Shown here: in pieces, positions 17,198 through 26,557 of the stretch
Layout: every line of letters begins with the position of its first letter
How positions within the stretch are numbered: the first letter of the stretch is position 1
Origin: Nitrospira sp.
GTDB taxonomy: Bacteria > Nitrospirota > Nitrospiria > Nitrospirales > Nitrospiraceae
NCBI GenBank assembly: GCA_005239465.1
Contig: SPAW01000029.1
Location: forward strand, 62,001 to 126,000
Length of the DNA: 64,000 bases
Reading direction: 5' to 3'
Notes under the pieces: generated by a model
Database searches by the model: none
What the model was told of the DNA's origin: nothing
What the model saw: the letters and a program-made list of their open reading frames with translations, nothing else
Translations under genes and position numbers: made by a program

Positions 17198-18763
17198 GTG
17201 AACGTGGCCAGAGCGACCAAAATACTCCGCAATTTCTATCGTGATTCGGTCTCGCTGATGCAACTCTCCTCCATGTTCGCCAAGTTGCCCGGCGTGGAAC
17301 AAGCCTCGGCGATCATGGCCTCTGCAAACAACATTAGTCTGCTTAAGGAAGCCGGCTTGCTGGGGGGGACTATTGAGGCCGGTGCCAACGATCTGCTCAT
17401 CGCCCTTCAAGGGCAGGAAGAGGCGTTAGACGCCGCAATGGCAGCGGCCGAAGCCGCGTTGAACCAGAACCCGCCTCCTGTGACCGGAAATGGGAGGTCG
17501 TGCGGCATGGCCCCCCGCAGCATAGAAATGGGTCTCGGAGACATGGTGGGTGCCAATCTGGCCTTGATCTCCACTCCCGGCGAATACGCCGCTGCCGAGG
17601 CGCTCAAGGCCTTGAGTCTTGGCCTCAACGTGATGCTGTTCAGCGATAATGTCGAGTTGAAAGATGAGATTGCGCTGAAACGCTTCGCTCAGGCCCGCGA
17701 TCTCATCGTCATGGGGCCGGATTGCGGGACCGCCATCATCAATGGGATCCCGCTCGCCTTCGCCAACGCCGTGAGGCGCGGGGAGATCGGTGTTGTCGCT
17801 GCGTCGGGCACCGGCCTTCAGCAGGTCACCTGCCTTATCGATCGATGGGGCAAGGGTATTTCGCAGGCGATCGGAACCGGAGGTCATGACCTGCACAGGG
17901 ATGTGGGGGGGATTTCCATGCTCCAGGGTCTGAAGGCCTTGGCCGTCGATCAGTCAACTTCGGTCATTGTTTTGATTTCCAAGCCTCCGTCGCCTGAGGT
18001 TGCCGGACGCGTTCTGGAGGTTGCGGGTGGGGTCGGAAAACCGGTGGTGGTGAATTTCCTGGGCGCGGACCCGGAGGGTATTAAGCATCCTAATCTATTC
18101 GCGGCTGGGACTCTTGAGGATGCGGCGGCTGCAGCGGTGGCGCTCGCCGACGGCCGGAGGCCTGAAGAGGGCAGACCGAAACGCCCGCCTTTTGCAATAC
18201 CCCCCAAGCTGGCCCCAGGGCAGCAATACCTTCGCGGTCTTTACAGTGGGGGGACGTTTTGTTACGAAGCCTCGCTCCTGCTGAAGAAAGACTTGGGACA
18301 GGTCTATTCAAACAGCCCTGTGGATCCCGGAGACCGCCTGGGCGACGTCTGGACCAGCCGGGGGCATACGGTCATTGATCTGGGCGACAATCTCTTCACC
18401 CGAGGGCGTCCCCATCCCATGATCGATCACCGACTGCGCAATGAACGCATTTTTAAAGAGGCCGGGGATCCCGAGGTTGCGGTGATCCTGTTGGATGTGG
18501 TACTCGGATATGGCTCTCATCCGGATCCGGCGAGTGAAATGGTGCCGGTGATTCAAAAGGCCAAAGATTTGGCGGACAAGGCTGGCAGGCATCTGGTAGT
18601 TGTCGGGTTTGTTTGCGGCACATCTTTGGACCCGCAGAATCTGTCTAAACAGGAAGTCGCCCTGCGAGACGCAGGGGTAATTCTGGCCGAAAGCAATGCC
18701 CAGGCAGTCCGTTTGGCGGCGACTGTTGTGTTAGCGGCGGCCGGGGTTGGGAAAATGCCGTGA
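17198..18763 (+). CDS. fdrA: FdrA family protein (AllF-like carbamoyltransferase subunit)
   Basis: A 521-residue FdrA protein, related to succinyl-CoA synthetase. The N-terminus ATKILRNFYRDSVSLMQLSSMFAKLPGVEQASAIMASANN is characteristic, then a CoA-binding-like Rossmann region (VGANLALISTPGEYAAAEALKALSLGLNVMLFSDNV), VMGPDCGTAIINGIPLAFAN and GVVAASGTGLQQVTCLIDRWGKGISQAIGTGGHDL near residues 165-230, and a C-terminal domain with VILLDVVLGYGSHPDPASE. In E. coli FdrA works with YlbE and YlbF. By family knowledge the complex transfers a carbamoyl group between an amide acceptor such as oxamate and phosphate. GTG 17198 has GGGGAGG upstream. It overlaps the next gene. Confidence 0.88.
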   Translation: MNVARATKILRNFYRDSVSLMQLSSMFAKLPGVEQASAIMASANNISLLKEAGLLGGTIEAGANDLLIALQGQEEALDAAMAAAEAALNQNPPPVTGNGRSCGMAPRSIEMGLGDMVGANLALISTPGEYAAAEALKALSLGLNVMLFSDNVELKDEIALKRFAQARDLIVMGPDCGTAIINGIPLAFANAVRRGEIGVVAASGTGLQQVTCLIDRWGKGISQAIGTGGHDLHRDVGGISMLQGLKALAVDQSTSVIVLISKPPSPEVAGRVLEVAGGVGKPVVVNFLGADPEGIKHPNLFAAGTLEDAAAAAVALADGRRPEEGRPKRPPFAIPPKLAPGQQYLRGLYSGGTFCYEASLLLKKDLGQVYSNSPVDPGDRLGDVWTSRGHTVIDLGDNLFTRGRPHPMIDHRLRNERIFKEAGDPEVAVILLDVVLGYGSHPDPASEMVPVIQKAKDLADKAGRHLVVVGFVCGTSLDPQNLSKQEVALRDAGVILAESNAQAVRLAATVVLAAAGVGKMP

Positions 18764-20175
18764 TGCAGGCCTTGTTTCAGGAGAAATTGCAGGTATTGAA
18801 CGTCGGCCTGTCGTCGTTTGCCGAATCGGTCGCCAGGGCGGGCGGGACGGTGCTGCAGGTGGAGTGGGCCCCTCCCGCGCAGGGTCATCAGACCGTTTGT
18901 CGTGAATTGGCCCAGCTTGTGAATCTGCCGGCCATCGAGGCGGCCAACCGAAAGGCCTTCGATGCGTACCTGACAGCCCAGCCGATCCTTCGGGGCATCG
19001 GGGTTGCCGGCAAGGTGCTCCCCAAGATGGCGGAGCGCATGATCCTGCACGGAGGTCCTCCTATTGCCTGGGAAAACATGTGTGGTCCCATGCAGGGCGC
19101 CATCATCGGCGCAATCCTCTATGAAGGATGGGCGAAGGATATCCCTGGCGCTTGCGCCCTGGCTTCCGGTGGTGAGATTCTCTTTGAACCCTGTCACCAT
19201 CATGCCGCCGTCGGTCCGATGGCTGGTGTCATCAGCCCGTCCATGCCAGTGTGGATGGTTGTCGATGCCGCCCATGGCAATCAGGCATTCAGTAACTTCA
19301 ACGAGGGAAGCGGACGAGTGCTCCGGTTCGGCGCCAACAGTCCGGATGTGATCGACCGCCTCAAATGGATAGGACAGGTGCTCGGACCGACGTTGCGGGC
19401 GGGAGTAGAGACTCTTGGCGGGCTTGATCTCAAAACGTTGATGGCGCAGGCGCTGCACATGGGCGACGAGGTGCACAACCGCAATGTCGCGGCGTCGTCC
19501 CTGTTCCTGAAACGGCTGATTCCAGCTTTGCTGAGGACGACGACACCCTCGGCCGATATCGCCGCCGTCGTCGACTTCATCGCCGGCAACGATCACTTCT
19601 TTCTGAATCTCTCCATGACCGCCTGTAAGGCCATGCTCGATGCCGCCCACGGCGTTCCAGGCAGCAGCATGGTCACGGCCATGGCCCGTAATGGCGTCGA
19701 GTTCGGTATCCGTGTCAGCGGCGCGGGGGATCAGTGGTTTACCACGAGGGCGCCGGTGGTCGATGGACTCTTCTTCCCCGGCTACACCACGGCGGACGCT
19801 GCGCCCGATCTGGGGGACAGCGCGATCACCGAGACAGCGGGTGTGGGCGGCTTCGCGATGGCCGCCTCCCCGGCGATCGTCAAGTTCGTCGGCGGCACAC
19901 CGCAGGATGCGATCGACAATACGACGGCGATGACCCATATCACGCTGGGCCGGAATGGTGCGTTCACGTTGCCGTCGATGAACTTCGCCGGCTCGCCGGC
20001 GGGTATTGACGTCCGCAAGGTCGTCGATACCGGCATTCAACCGATTATCAATACGGGGATTGCCCACCGTAAGGCCGGAGTCGGACAGATCGGGGCCGGT
20101 ATTACGCGTGCGCCCTTGGCCTGTTTCACGCAAGCAGTGTCCGCACTGGCAAGCGCCATGCGCAGCAGTCAGTGA
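18763..20175 (+). CDS. DUF1116 protein (YlbE/AllG-like carbamoyltransferase subunit)
   Basis: A 470-residue DUF1116 protein. The start LFQEKLQVLNVGLSSFAESVARAGGTVLQVEWAPPAQG is typical of the family, followed by NRKAFDAYLTAQPILRGIGVAGKVLPKMAERMILHGGPPI, MCGPMQGAIIGAILYEGWA, and GDEVHNRNVAASSLFLKRLIPALL in the middle. A C-terminal GYTTADAAPDLGDSAITETAGVGGFAMAASP resembles a ligand-binding loop. The ATG at 18763 overlaps the fdrA stop codon (TGATG), so the subunits are translationally coupled; a GTG three bases earlier is equally possible. The family was long annotated as unknown and is linked to oxamate carbamoyltransferase through the fdrA operon. Confidence 0.87.
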   Translation: MQALFQEKLQVLNVGLSSFAESVARAGGTVLQVEWAPPAQGHQTVCRELAQLVNLPAIEAANRKAFDAYLTAQPILRGIGVAGKVLPKMAERMILHGGPPIAWENMCGPMQGAIIGAILYEGWAKDIPGACALASGGEILFEPCHHHAAVGPMAGVISPSMPVWMVVDAAHGNQAFSNFNEGSGRVLRFGANSPDVIDRLKWIGQVLGPTLRAGVETLGGLDLKTLMAQALHMGDEVHNRNVAASSLFLKRLIPALLRTTTPSADIAAVVDFIAGNDHFFLNLSMTACKAMLDAAHGVPGSSMVTAMARNGVEFGIRVSGAGDQWFTTRAPVVDGLFFPGYTTADAAPDLGDSAITETAGVGGFAMAASPAIVKFVGGTPQDAIDNTTAMTHITLGRNGAFTLPSMNFAGSPAGIDVRKVVDTGIQPIINTGIAHRKAGVGQIGAGITRAPLACFTQAVSALASAMRSSQ

Positions 20176-20193
20176 ACCCGGAGGATGCTCCCT

Positions 20194-21174
20194 ATGACAG
20201 CCAACAACAAACTTGCCGTTGTCGCTGTCGGGGGTAACTCGTTGATCCGAGACAAGAACCACGAATCGATTCCGGATCAAAGTCGAGAAGCGGCCATCAC
20301 CGCTCACCATATTGCGGAAATGATCGCAACCGGGTGGAATGTGGTGATGACCCACGGGACCGGTCCTCAGGTCGGCTTCATCCTTCGCCGTTCTGAGTTG
20401 GCACTGGAAGAGGTACCTCCCGTGCCTATGGATTATGCCGATGCTGATCTGCAGGGAGGCATCGGCTACATGTTCCTCAAGGCCCTGTACAACGAATTTC
20501 GCATGCGCCGGATTGATCGAAAGGCTGTGGCCATCATCACTCAGACCTTGGTGGACCGCAATGATCCGGCGTTTGCCGACCCGTCCAAGCCCATCGGATC
20601 TCACATGGACGAACAGACCGCGCGGCGGCTCGCTTCTCGGCAAGGATGGGTGGTGAAAGAAGATACGGGGCGTGGTTGGCGGCGGGTGGTGCCGTCACCA
20701 TTGCCGAAGACCATCGTCGAACTGGCGGCTATCAACGCGTTGGCTCGATCGGGATTTGTGGTCATTGCGTGCGGTGGGGGCGGTATCCCGGTGGTCGAAG
20801 ACGAGGAAGGCAACCTGACCGGGGTTGAGGCGGTCATCGACAAGGACTTGGCTTCAAGTCTGCTGGCTCGTGGCATCGGTGCCGATTTGTTGATGGTGTC
20901 CACGGGGGTCGAGAAGGTGGCCATTAACTTCAATAGGCCCGGCCAGCAATGGCTGGATCGCATGACGGTGGCTGAAGCGAAGAGGCATTTCGCGGACAAT
21001 CAATTTGACAAGGGCAGTATGGGACCGAAAATTCAGGCGGTGATCGAATTCTTGGAAGGTGGCGGGCGCATGGGATTGATCACTAATCCTCCCAATATTG
21101 GTCGCGCCCTGGCCGGTAAAACTGGAACGTTCATCGTGCGGGAAGGTGTGCCATCATTCACATTTCACAATTAA
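20194..21174 (+). CDS. arcC: Carbamate kinase
   Basis: A 326-residue amino-acid-kinase-fold enzyme that converts carbamoyl phosphate plus ADP to ATP, CO2 and ammonia. Motifs are VVAVGGNSLIRD at the N-terminus, MTHGTGPQVGFILRRSELA near residue 50, FVVIACGGGGIPVVEDEEGNLTGVEAVIDKDLASSLLA near 190-220, and DLLMVSTGVEKVAINF. The C-terminus FDKGSMGPKIQAVIEFLEGGGRMGLITNP is also standard. The ATG at 20194 follows GGAGG by nine bases; the ATG at 20185 abuts that site and is less likely. With the FdrA complex next door the enzyme probably works in the ATP-forming direction on carbamoyl phosphate from a ureido substrate, as in allantoin fermentation. Confidence 0.92.
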   Translation: MTANNKLAVVAVGGNSLIRDKNHESIPDQSREAAITAHHIAEMIATGWNVVMTHGTGPQVGFILRRSELALEEVPPVPMDYADADLQGGIGYMFLKALYNEFRMRRIDRKAVAIITQTLVDRNDPAFADPSKPIGSHMDEQTARRLASRQGWVVKEDTGRGWRRVVPSPLPKTIVELAAINALARSGFVVIACGGGGIPVVEDEEGNLTGVEAVIDKDLASSLLARGIGADLLMVSTGVEKVAINFNRPGQQWLDRMTVAEAKRHFADNQFDKGSMGPKIQAVIEFLEGGGRMGLITNPPNIGRALAGKTGTFIVREGVPSFTFHN

Positions 21175-21183
21175 GGAGGACAT

Positions 21184-22320
21184 ATGGCTGCATCACGTAA
21201 ACTGACAAGACGCCAAGTTCTGAAAGGAACTGCGGCTGCCGGAGCTCTGGGCATGTTAGGCGGCCTGGACTGGGTCGGCCAAGTATGGGGGGCACAGGAC
21301 AAGGTCAAAATGGGGTTCATCTTTGTGGGGCCGCGAGACGACTATGGCTACAACCAGGCGCATTTCGAAGGTAAATCGGCGGTGGCTAAACTCGACTGGG
21401 TGAAGGCCTTCGATGAAGAGAAAGTGCCGGAGACCATCGAGGTCCAAAAAACCATGGAGAGCATGATCAAGCTGGACGGGGCCCAGGTACTCTTCCCCAC
21501 ATCCTTCGGCTATTTTGATCCCCACATTCTCAAGGTCGCACCCCAATTTCCCAACATCCTCTTTTTGCACTGCGGGGGGCTCTATCAAGAAGGCAAACAT
21601 CCCAAGAACGTTGGAAGTTACTTCGGCTACATTGATGAAGCGCAGTATGTGGCCGGCATTGTAGCCGGTGGGATGACCAAAAGCGGGAAGCTGGGGTTTG
21701 TAGCGGCCAAGCCTATTCCCCAGGTGCTACGCAATATTAACAACTATACCCTCGGAGCCCGCAGCATCAGACCGAACTGCACGACCAACGTGATTTTTAC
21801 CGGGGACTGGTCGCTGCCGGTCCGTGAGGCGGAAGCTACTAACAGCTTGGTCGATCAAGGGATCGACGTGATCACCTGCCATGTAGACAGCCCTAAAGTC
21901 GTCATGACCACGGCCGAGAAGCGCGGTATCTATTGCACCGGCTATCACTGCAACCAAGCGAAGCTTGCCCCTCGCGGGTACCTCACCGGAGCCGAATGGA
22001 ATTGGGCCAAAATCTACATGGATTATGCCGACATGATTCGAAAAGGGCAGAAAGTTCCCAACTTGGTCCGTGGCGGCTTAAAGGAGGGCCTTGTGAGGGT
22101 GGCGGATTATAACAAGGTGGTGACTGACTCCGTTCGCAAGCAAGCCGACGCGGCCAAAGCAAAATTTATGAGTGGGGCAATGATCGTCTACAAGGGCCCC
22201 ATCAAGGACAATACAGGTCGTGATGTCATCCCGGCCGGAAAGCAATATGTCCAAACGGATATCTGGCTGGAGAGTATGGATTGGCTGGTGGAAGGGGTAA
22301 TCGGTTCGACCAAGTCGTGA
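21184..22320 (+). CDS. BMP-family ABC transporter substrate-binding protein with Tat-type signal
   Basis: A 378-residue periplasmic binding protein of the BMP/PnrA family. The N-terminus is a twin-arginine-like signal: RKLTRRQVLKGTAAAGALGMLGG. The mature domain starts DKVKMGFIFVGPRDDYGYNQAHFEGKSAVAK and has NILFLHCGGLYQEGKHPKNVGSYFGYIDEAQYVAGIVAGGMTKSGKLGFVAAKPIPQVLRNINNYTLGARSIRPN. BMP proteins usually bind nucleosides or purines, but close relatives take other N-rich compounds. AAGGAGG is six bases before the ATG. It follows the carbamate kinase by nine bases and overlaps the permease gene, so a substrate of the enzymes here is likely imported. Confidence 0.9.
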   Translation: MAASRKLTRRQVLKGTAAAGALGMLGGLDWVGQVWGAQDKVKMGFIFVGPRDDYGYNQAHFEGKSAVAKLDWVKAFDEEKVPETIEVQKTMESMIKLDGAQVLFPTSFGYFDPHILKVAPQFPNILFLHCGGLYQEGKHPKNVGSYFGYIDEAQYVAGIVAGGMTKSGKLGFVAAKPIPQVLRNINNYTLGARSIRPNCTTNVIFTGDWSLPVREAEATNSLVDQGIDVITCHVDSPKVVMTTAEKRGIYCTGYHCNQAKLAPRGYLTGAEWNWAKIYMDYADMIRKGQKVPNLVRGGLKEGLVRVADYNKVVTDSVRKQADAAKAKFMSGAMIVYKGPIKDNTGRDVIPAGKQYVQTDIWLESMDWLVEGVIGSTKS

Positions 22321-23381
22321 GCATGGGCGTGCCGAAAAACCTGCACAAAGCGCTGGAACCGTTCCTCATCATCTTCGGGTCTCTCTCGGTCTCGATGGTG
22401 TTGTTTGGAGGGTTTGTGGCGGTGGCTGGGGCGAGCCCTATCGAGGTGTATCAGACGATGTATAGGGCCGCCTTCGGTACCTCGTTTTCGTGGCAAAATA
22501 CACTGATACGATCCGCGCCGCTGATGCTGACGGCCCTCTGTACCGCGCTTCCGGGTTATCTCGGCTTAATCGTGATCGGAGGAGAGGGGGCAGTGGTGAT
22601 AGGTGGTCTCGCCGCGGCGATAGCGGCTCTGACCATGCCCACTGCCCCTCCCATGGTGATCCTTGTCACCATGGCGCTCGTCGGCATGGTTGCCGGTGGG
22701 ATCTGGCTCGCCATTGGAGGGGCATTGCGGCACTATCGCGCGGTCAATGAAACCATCAGCAGTCTGTTGCTGAACTATATCGCCATTGCGGTCCTGAATC
22801 ACCTCGTCACGGGCACCTTCCGCGATCCAGAAAGTCTCAATCATCCCTCGACATATCATATTGGAGAGGCCAATATGATCGGCCTCATCCCCGGGACGGA
22901 TCTCCATTGGGGATTGGCTTTCGGCGTCGTTGCTTGTGTTCTAACATGGTTTCTGATGCATCACACTGTCTTCGGCTTTGCGTCCCAAATTGCAGGAGGC
23001 AATGTTCGCGCCGCTCAGATCGCGGGATTGCCGGTCGGGCAGTTGATTCTCATCGTCTGCTTCGTGGCGGGAGCAGCAGGTGGATTGGCAGGCATGGTGG
23101 AAGTGGCGGCCATCCATGGCAGGGCCAATGATACCCTCAATGCCAATTATGGTTATGCCGGCATTCTCGTCGCTTTTGTGGCCCGCAATAATCCGCTGGC
23201 CATTATGCCTGTGGCCGTGTTGTTGGGAGGAATCCGCGCGAGTAGCGGATTGTTGCAGCGAGTTCATGAGCTACCGGATGCGACCGTGCTCGTGATGCAG
23301 GGGATCATTTTCCTCGTCATCCTGTTTAGCGAGACCCTGTACGGGCGATTTTCGACGTTGCAGAAACAAGGGGTATCGTGA
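22317..23381 (+). CDS. BMP-type ABC transporter permease (YufP/NupB-like)
   Basis: A 354-residue inner-membrane permease with about nine helices. Typical segments are LIRSAPLMLTALCTALPGYLGLIVIGGEGAVVIGGLAAAIAAL, TISSLLLNYIAIAVLNHLVTG and, near residues 240-290, NVRAAQIAGLPVGQLILIVCFVAGAAGGLAGMVEVAAIHG. The last is the EAA-like cytoplasmic loop and helix of the branched-chain/ribose permease superfamily. GTG 22317 overlaps the preceding stop (GTGA); ATG 22323 is an alternative. With the next gene it forms the permease heterodimer of the importer. Confidence 0.9.
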   Translation: MSMGVPKNLHKALEPFLIIFGSLSVSMVLFGGFVAVAGASPIEVYQTMYRAAFGTSFSWQNTLIRSAPLMLTALCTALPGYLGLIVIGGEGAVVIGGLAAAIAALTMPTAPPMVILVTMALVGMVAGGIWLAIGGALRHYRAVNETISSLLLNYIAIAVLNHLVTGTFRDPESLNHPSTYHIGEANMIGLIPGTDLHWGLAFGVVACVLTWFLMHHTVFGFASQIAGGNVRAAQIAGLPVGQLILIVCFVAGAAGGLAGMVEVAAIHGRANDTLNANYGYAGILVAFVARNNPLAIMPVAVLLGGIRASSGLLQRVHELPDATVLVMQGIIFLVILFSETLYGRFSTLQKQGVS

Positions 23382-24298
23382 TGGAAGTCGGTTGGTGGGG
23401 AGTCTTAATCGCCGTGCTGGGGGGAGCGATTCGGATCGGCACCCCATTTCTTTTTGTCTCGCTGGGCGAGTGCTTGACCGAGAAAAGCGGCCGCATCAAT
23501 TTGGGCCTTGAAGGCACGCTGGTGATGGGCGCCATGACTGGGTACGCCATCTCGTTGCATAGCGGGTCTCCGTGGCTGGGGGTCTTGTGTGCCGGGTTAG
23601 CCGGCGCGGTGCTCGGCGCCTTGCATAGTTGGCTCTGCAGCTACCAGCGGGTCAATGATATTGCAGTGGGGATCGCGATGATGCTGTTCGGCACCGGATT
23701 GGCCTTTTTTTTAGGGAAGCCCTACATTCAACCATCCGCACCTCGATTGCCGTCCATCGATCTCGGAGGCTGGAGTAATGTGCCGCAACTCACAGCGGCC
23801 CTGCAAATCAACGCCTTGTTTCTGATCGGGATTGTCGTGGCGATTACGCTTGGGTGGATCTTGAAAAATACTTCGTGGGGATTGAAGGTTCGTGTTGTCG
23901 GCGAGAGTGCGGATGCGGCGCGCGCCCTCGGATTGCCGGTCGATCGAATACGGATCCTGAGTACCGCCCAGGGAGGATTTCTTGCGGGAATCGGCGGGTC
24001 GTATCTCTCGCTCTACTACCCGTTCAATTGGAGCGAAGGCCTTTCGAGCGGCCAGGGATTAATGGCAGTGGCACTGGTGATCTTCGCCCGTTGGCAGCCG
24101 CTTGCCTGCCTATGGGTCTCTCTCTTGTGGGGAGGAGCGGCTGCCTTGGGGCCTTCCTTGCAATCCGTGGGGATCACATACGGCTATTATATCTTCAACG
24201 CGATCCCCTACATTATGACGTTGGCGGTGATGATCATAACCTGTTCCCCCCGGCGCAGTCTCGTGGGGGTGCCGCATGAGCTCACGGTGACTCGTTAG
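23381..24298 (+). CDS. BMP-type ABC transporter permease (YufQ/NupC-like)
   Basis: A 305-residue permease, second half of the importer channel. It contains GTPFLFVSLGECLTEKSGRINLGLEGTLVMGAMTGYAIS, a hallmark of this permease type, then NDIAVGIAMMLFGTGLAFFLGKPYIQPSAP, and the cytoplasmic loop GESADAARALGLPVDRIRILSTAQGGFLAGIGGSYLSL. About eight membrane helices are evident. The ATG at 23381 overlaps the preceding stop codon (TGATG); a GTG three bases earlier is possible. It ends 58 bases before the biuret-hydrolase-like gene. Confidence 0.9.
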   Translation: MEVGWWGVLIAVLGGAIRIGTPFLFVSLGECLTEKSGRINLGLEGTLVMGAMTGYAISLHSGSPWLGVLCAGLAGAVLGALHSWLCSYQRVNDIAVGIAMMLFGTGLAFFLGKPYIQPSAPRLPSIDLGGWSNVPQLTAALQINALFLIGIVVAITLGWILKNTSWGLKVRVVGESADAARALGLPVDRIRILSTAQGGFLAGIGGSYLSLYYPFNWSEGLSSGQGLMAVALVIFARWQPLACLWVSLLWGGAAALGPSLQSVGITYGYYIFNAIPYIMTLAVMIITCSPRRSLVGVPHELTVTR

Positions 24299-24356
24299 GA
24301 TATAAAAAATTAAACAGATGAAAGGACTCAACCCACAGATTCATGGGAGGTGAACC

Positions 24357-25037
24357 ATGAGTAAATATGTTGCAGCCGATCCGTATCCCTATCCGTATAA
24401 CGGAGATCTCCGACCGGAGAATACGGTATTTCTCATCATCGACATGCAGACCGATTTTTGTGGCAAAGGGGGGTACGTGGACAAAATGGGCTATGACATT
24501 TCACTCACCCGTGCCCCGATCGCCCATATTCTCAAGGTGCTGGCGAAAGTGCGGACTATTGGGATGCATGTCTTCCACACCAGGGAAGGACATCGGCCCG
24601 ACCTAACGGATCTACCGGAGAATAAGCGGTGGCGCAGTCGAAGAATCGGAGCAGGCATTGGAGATCCTGGCCCTTGCGGGAAAATCCTTGTGCGAGGAGA
24701 ACCGGGGTGGGACATCATACCTGAGCTCGCTCCAAAGCCCGGCGAACCCATCATTGATAAGCCCGGCAAAGGCTCGTTTTGGGCGACTGATCTTGAGATG
24801 CTCTTACGGCTTTGCGGGATCACCAATATCGTCCTGGCGGGGATTACCACCGATGTTTGTGTCCATACCACCATGCGCGAGGCCAACGACCGGGGCTTTG
24901 AATGTCTCCTGCTGGAAGATTGTTGCGGCGCGACTGATCCTGGAAACCACCAGGCGGCAATCAAGATGGTCAAAATGCAGGGCGGGGTGTTCGGTGCCGT
25001 GGCGAAATCCGATGCCTTCGTAGAGGCACTCTCATGA
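24357..25037 (+). CDS. biuH: Biuret amidohydrolase-like cysteine hydrolase (isochorismatase family)
   Basis: A 226-residue isochorismatase-fold cysteine hydrolase. The catalytic triad is visible: Asp in [17 protein letters not shown] (near 30), Lys in [14 protein letters not shown] (near 140), and Cys in [21 protein letters not shown] (near 174), followed by [30 protein letters not shown]. From memory, the whole string pattern, including [55 protein letters not shown], is very close to the characterised Rhizobium biuret hydrolase BiuH, which makes allophanate and ammonia. Ureidoacrylate, triuret and guanylurea hydrolases are relatives and remain possible. GGGAGGTG precedes the ATG. The allophanate hydrolase three genes downstream supports biuret. 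ATGA overlap with the ABC ATPase gene. Confidence 0.82.
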   Translation: MSKYVAADPYPYPYNGDLRPENTVFLIIDMQTDFCGKGGYVDKMGYDISLTRAPIAHILKVLAKVRTIGMHVFHTREGHRPDLTDLPENKRWRSRRIGAGIGDPGPCGKILVRGEPGWDIIPELAPKPGEPIIDKPGKGSFWATDLEMLLRLCGITNIVLAGITTDVCVHTTMREANDRGFECLLLEDCCGATDPGNHQAAIKMVKMQGGVFGAVAKSDAFVEALS

Positions 25038-26557
25038 CGAACACTGTTCCGCCAGACCTGGAAGTCCTTGGCATGACCAAGCGCTTCGGACCGTTGGTGG
25101 CCCTGAAGGATGTCAATTTTCGGCTGCGCCCAGGCCGGTTTCACGCGCTGCTCGGTGAGAACGGCGCCGGCAAGAGCACCTTGGTGAAATGCATCATGGG
25201 CTATTACCACCCCGATGAAGGGAAAATTCTGTTGGATCAGCAACAGGCCACAGTTCGTAACCCCCGTGACGCGCAGACATTGGGAATCGGAATGGTCTAT
25301 CAGCAATTTACCCTGATTCCCAACATGACGGTTCTCGAAAATCTGGTGATCTCCAAAGCGAAGTTGAACCCTCTCATCAATTGGCTGGAGGAAGAGCATC
25401 AGCTGACGCAGTTTATGGAGAAGATGCCGTTCAAGGTTTCTCTTGCAGCTCATGTCAGTTCGCTCGCTGCAGGCGAAAAACAAAAAGTAGAAATTCTCAA
25501 GCAACTATTTTTACAAAACCGCATTCTCATTCTGGATGAACCTACTTCCGTCCTGACGCCACAAGAAGCGGATGAAGTCTTAGGCCATCTCCGTGCTATG
25601 ACGCAAGCACAACGGCTCAGCGTCTTGATTATTACCCACAAACTGAGAGAAGTGGTGGCGTTCGCCGATGAGGTCACGGTGTTGCGCAAAGGACAATTCG
25701 TGGGGTCTGGACTCGTGTCGGATCTGAAGGTTTCTCAGATGGCCGAAATGATGGTGGGGTCTGAAGTCACAACCAAACCGAAGGAACGCAGCGCACCTCC
25801 CACCAAGACGCCCAAACTAGCTATTCACGACCTTCGTGTGCATGACGATGCCGGAGTGGAGGCTGTCCGGGGGCTGCATGTAACCATCCATTCGGGTGAA
25901 ATCGTGGGGATTGCCGGTGTATCGGGCAATGGACAACGAGAACTGGTTGAGGTCCTGGCCGGACAACGCCAAGCGATAGCAGGTAAGATCCTGGTGCAGG
26001 GCATGCCATTTGAGCCGACCCGTAAGCAGATTATGCGTCATAAAATCTATTGCTTGCCGGAAGAACCGCTCCAGAACACCTGCGTGGTGCACATGAGCCT
26101 CGCGGAAAATCTGGCGTTTCGCAATTTTGATCTGGAGCCCCATTCCATGGGCGGCTGGCTCATCAACCGTCCCGCGCTGCGGCGCAGCGCGCATGGGTTG
26201 ATTGAACGGTACAACATTAAACCGCCTTATCCCGATACCCCTATCCAGTCTCTCTCGGGAGGAAATGTGCAGCGCGCGGTCTTGGCACGGGAGCTTTCGG
26301 CCGAGGTCGAGATCTTGATCGTGGCCAATCCATGTTTTGGGTTGGATTTCTTGGCCACGGAGGAAATTCGCCTACAGATTGTCGCCGCGCGCAATCGCGG
26401 GACGGCTGTCCTTCTGGTGAGTGAAGACCTCGACGAGATCCTGGAACTGGCCGACCGTACCGTGGTGATGTTTAACGGTCAACTGGTCTATGAAACGACG
26501 TCGTCCGGCGCCGACCTCGCGCTCATTGGACGGCACATGACAGGACATGCGGTATGA
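25034..26557 (+). CDS. BMP-type ABC transporter ATP-binding protein with two nucleotide-binding domains
   Basis: A 507-residue tandem ATPase driving the importer. NBD1 (residues about 8-240) has Walker [10 protein letters not shown], a signature-like [16 protein letters not shown] and Walker [19 protein letters not shown]2 (about 260-500) has the degenerate Walker [10 protein letters not shown] expected for this family, signature [16 protein letters not shown] and [19 protein letters not shown], where the Walker B Asp-Glu/Gln region is altered, as usual in RbsA/YufO-like second domains. It starts on the stop codon of the biuret-hydrolase gene (ATGA) and ends overlapping the next hydrolase (ATGA). 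The ATPase gene lying between two hydrolase genes ties transport and hydrolysis into one transcript. Confidence 0.91.
   Translation: MTNTVPPDLEVLGMTKRFGPLVALKDVNFRLRPGRFHALLGENGAGKSTLVKCIMGYYHPDEGKILLDQQQATVRNPRDAQTLGIGMVYQQFTLIPNMTVLENLVISKAKLNPLINWLEEEHQLTQFMEKMPFKVSLAAHVSSLAAGEKQKVEILKQLFLQNRILILDEPTSVLTPQEADEVLGHLRAMTQAQRLSVLIITHKLREVVAFADEVTVLRKGQFVGSGLVSDLKVSQMAEMMVGSEVTTKPKERSAPPTKTPKLAIHDLRVHDDAGVEAVRGLHVTIHSGEIVGIAGVSGNGQRELVEVLAGQRQAIAGKILVQGMPFEPTRKQIMRHKIYCLPEEPLQNTCVVHMSLAENLAFRNFDLEPHSMGGWLINRPALRRSAHGLIERYNIKPPYPDTPIQSLSGGNVQRAVLARELSAEVEILIVANPCFGLDFLATEEIRLQIVAARNRGTAVLLVSEDLDEILELADRTVVMFNGQLVYETTSSGADLALIGRHMTGHAV

Noticed and set aside
18553-20643. Long open frame of 696 codons on the minus strand opposite the DUF1116 gene
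   Set aside because: Its sequence is low in hydrophobic order, rich in Arg/His/Gly and has no family motif, whereas the plus strand encodes a clear DUF1116 protein. It is an antisense shadow of high-GC codon use.
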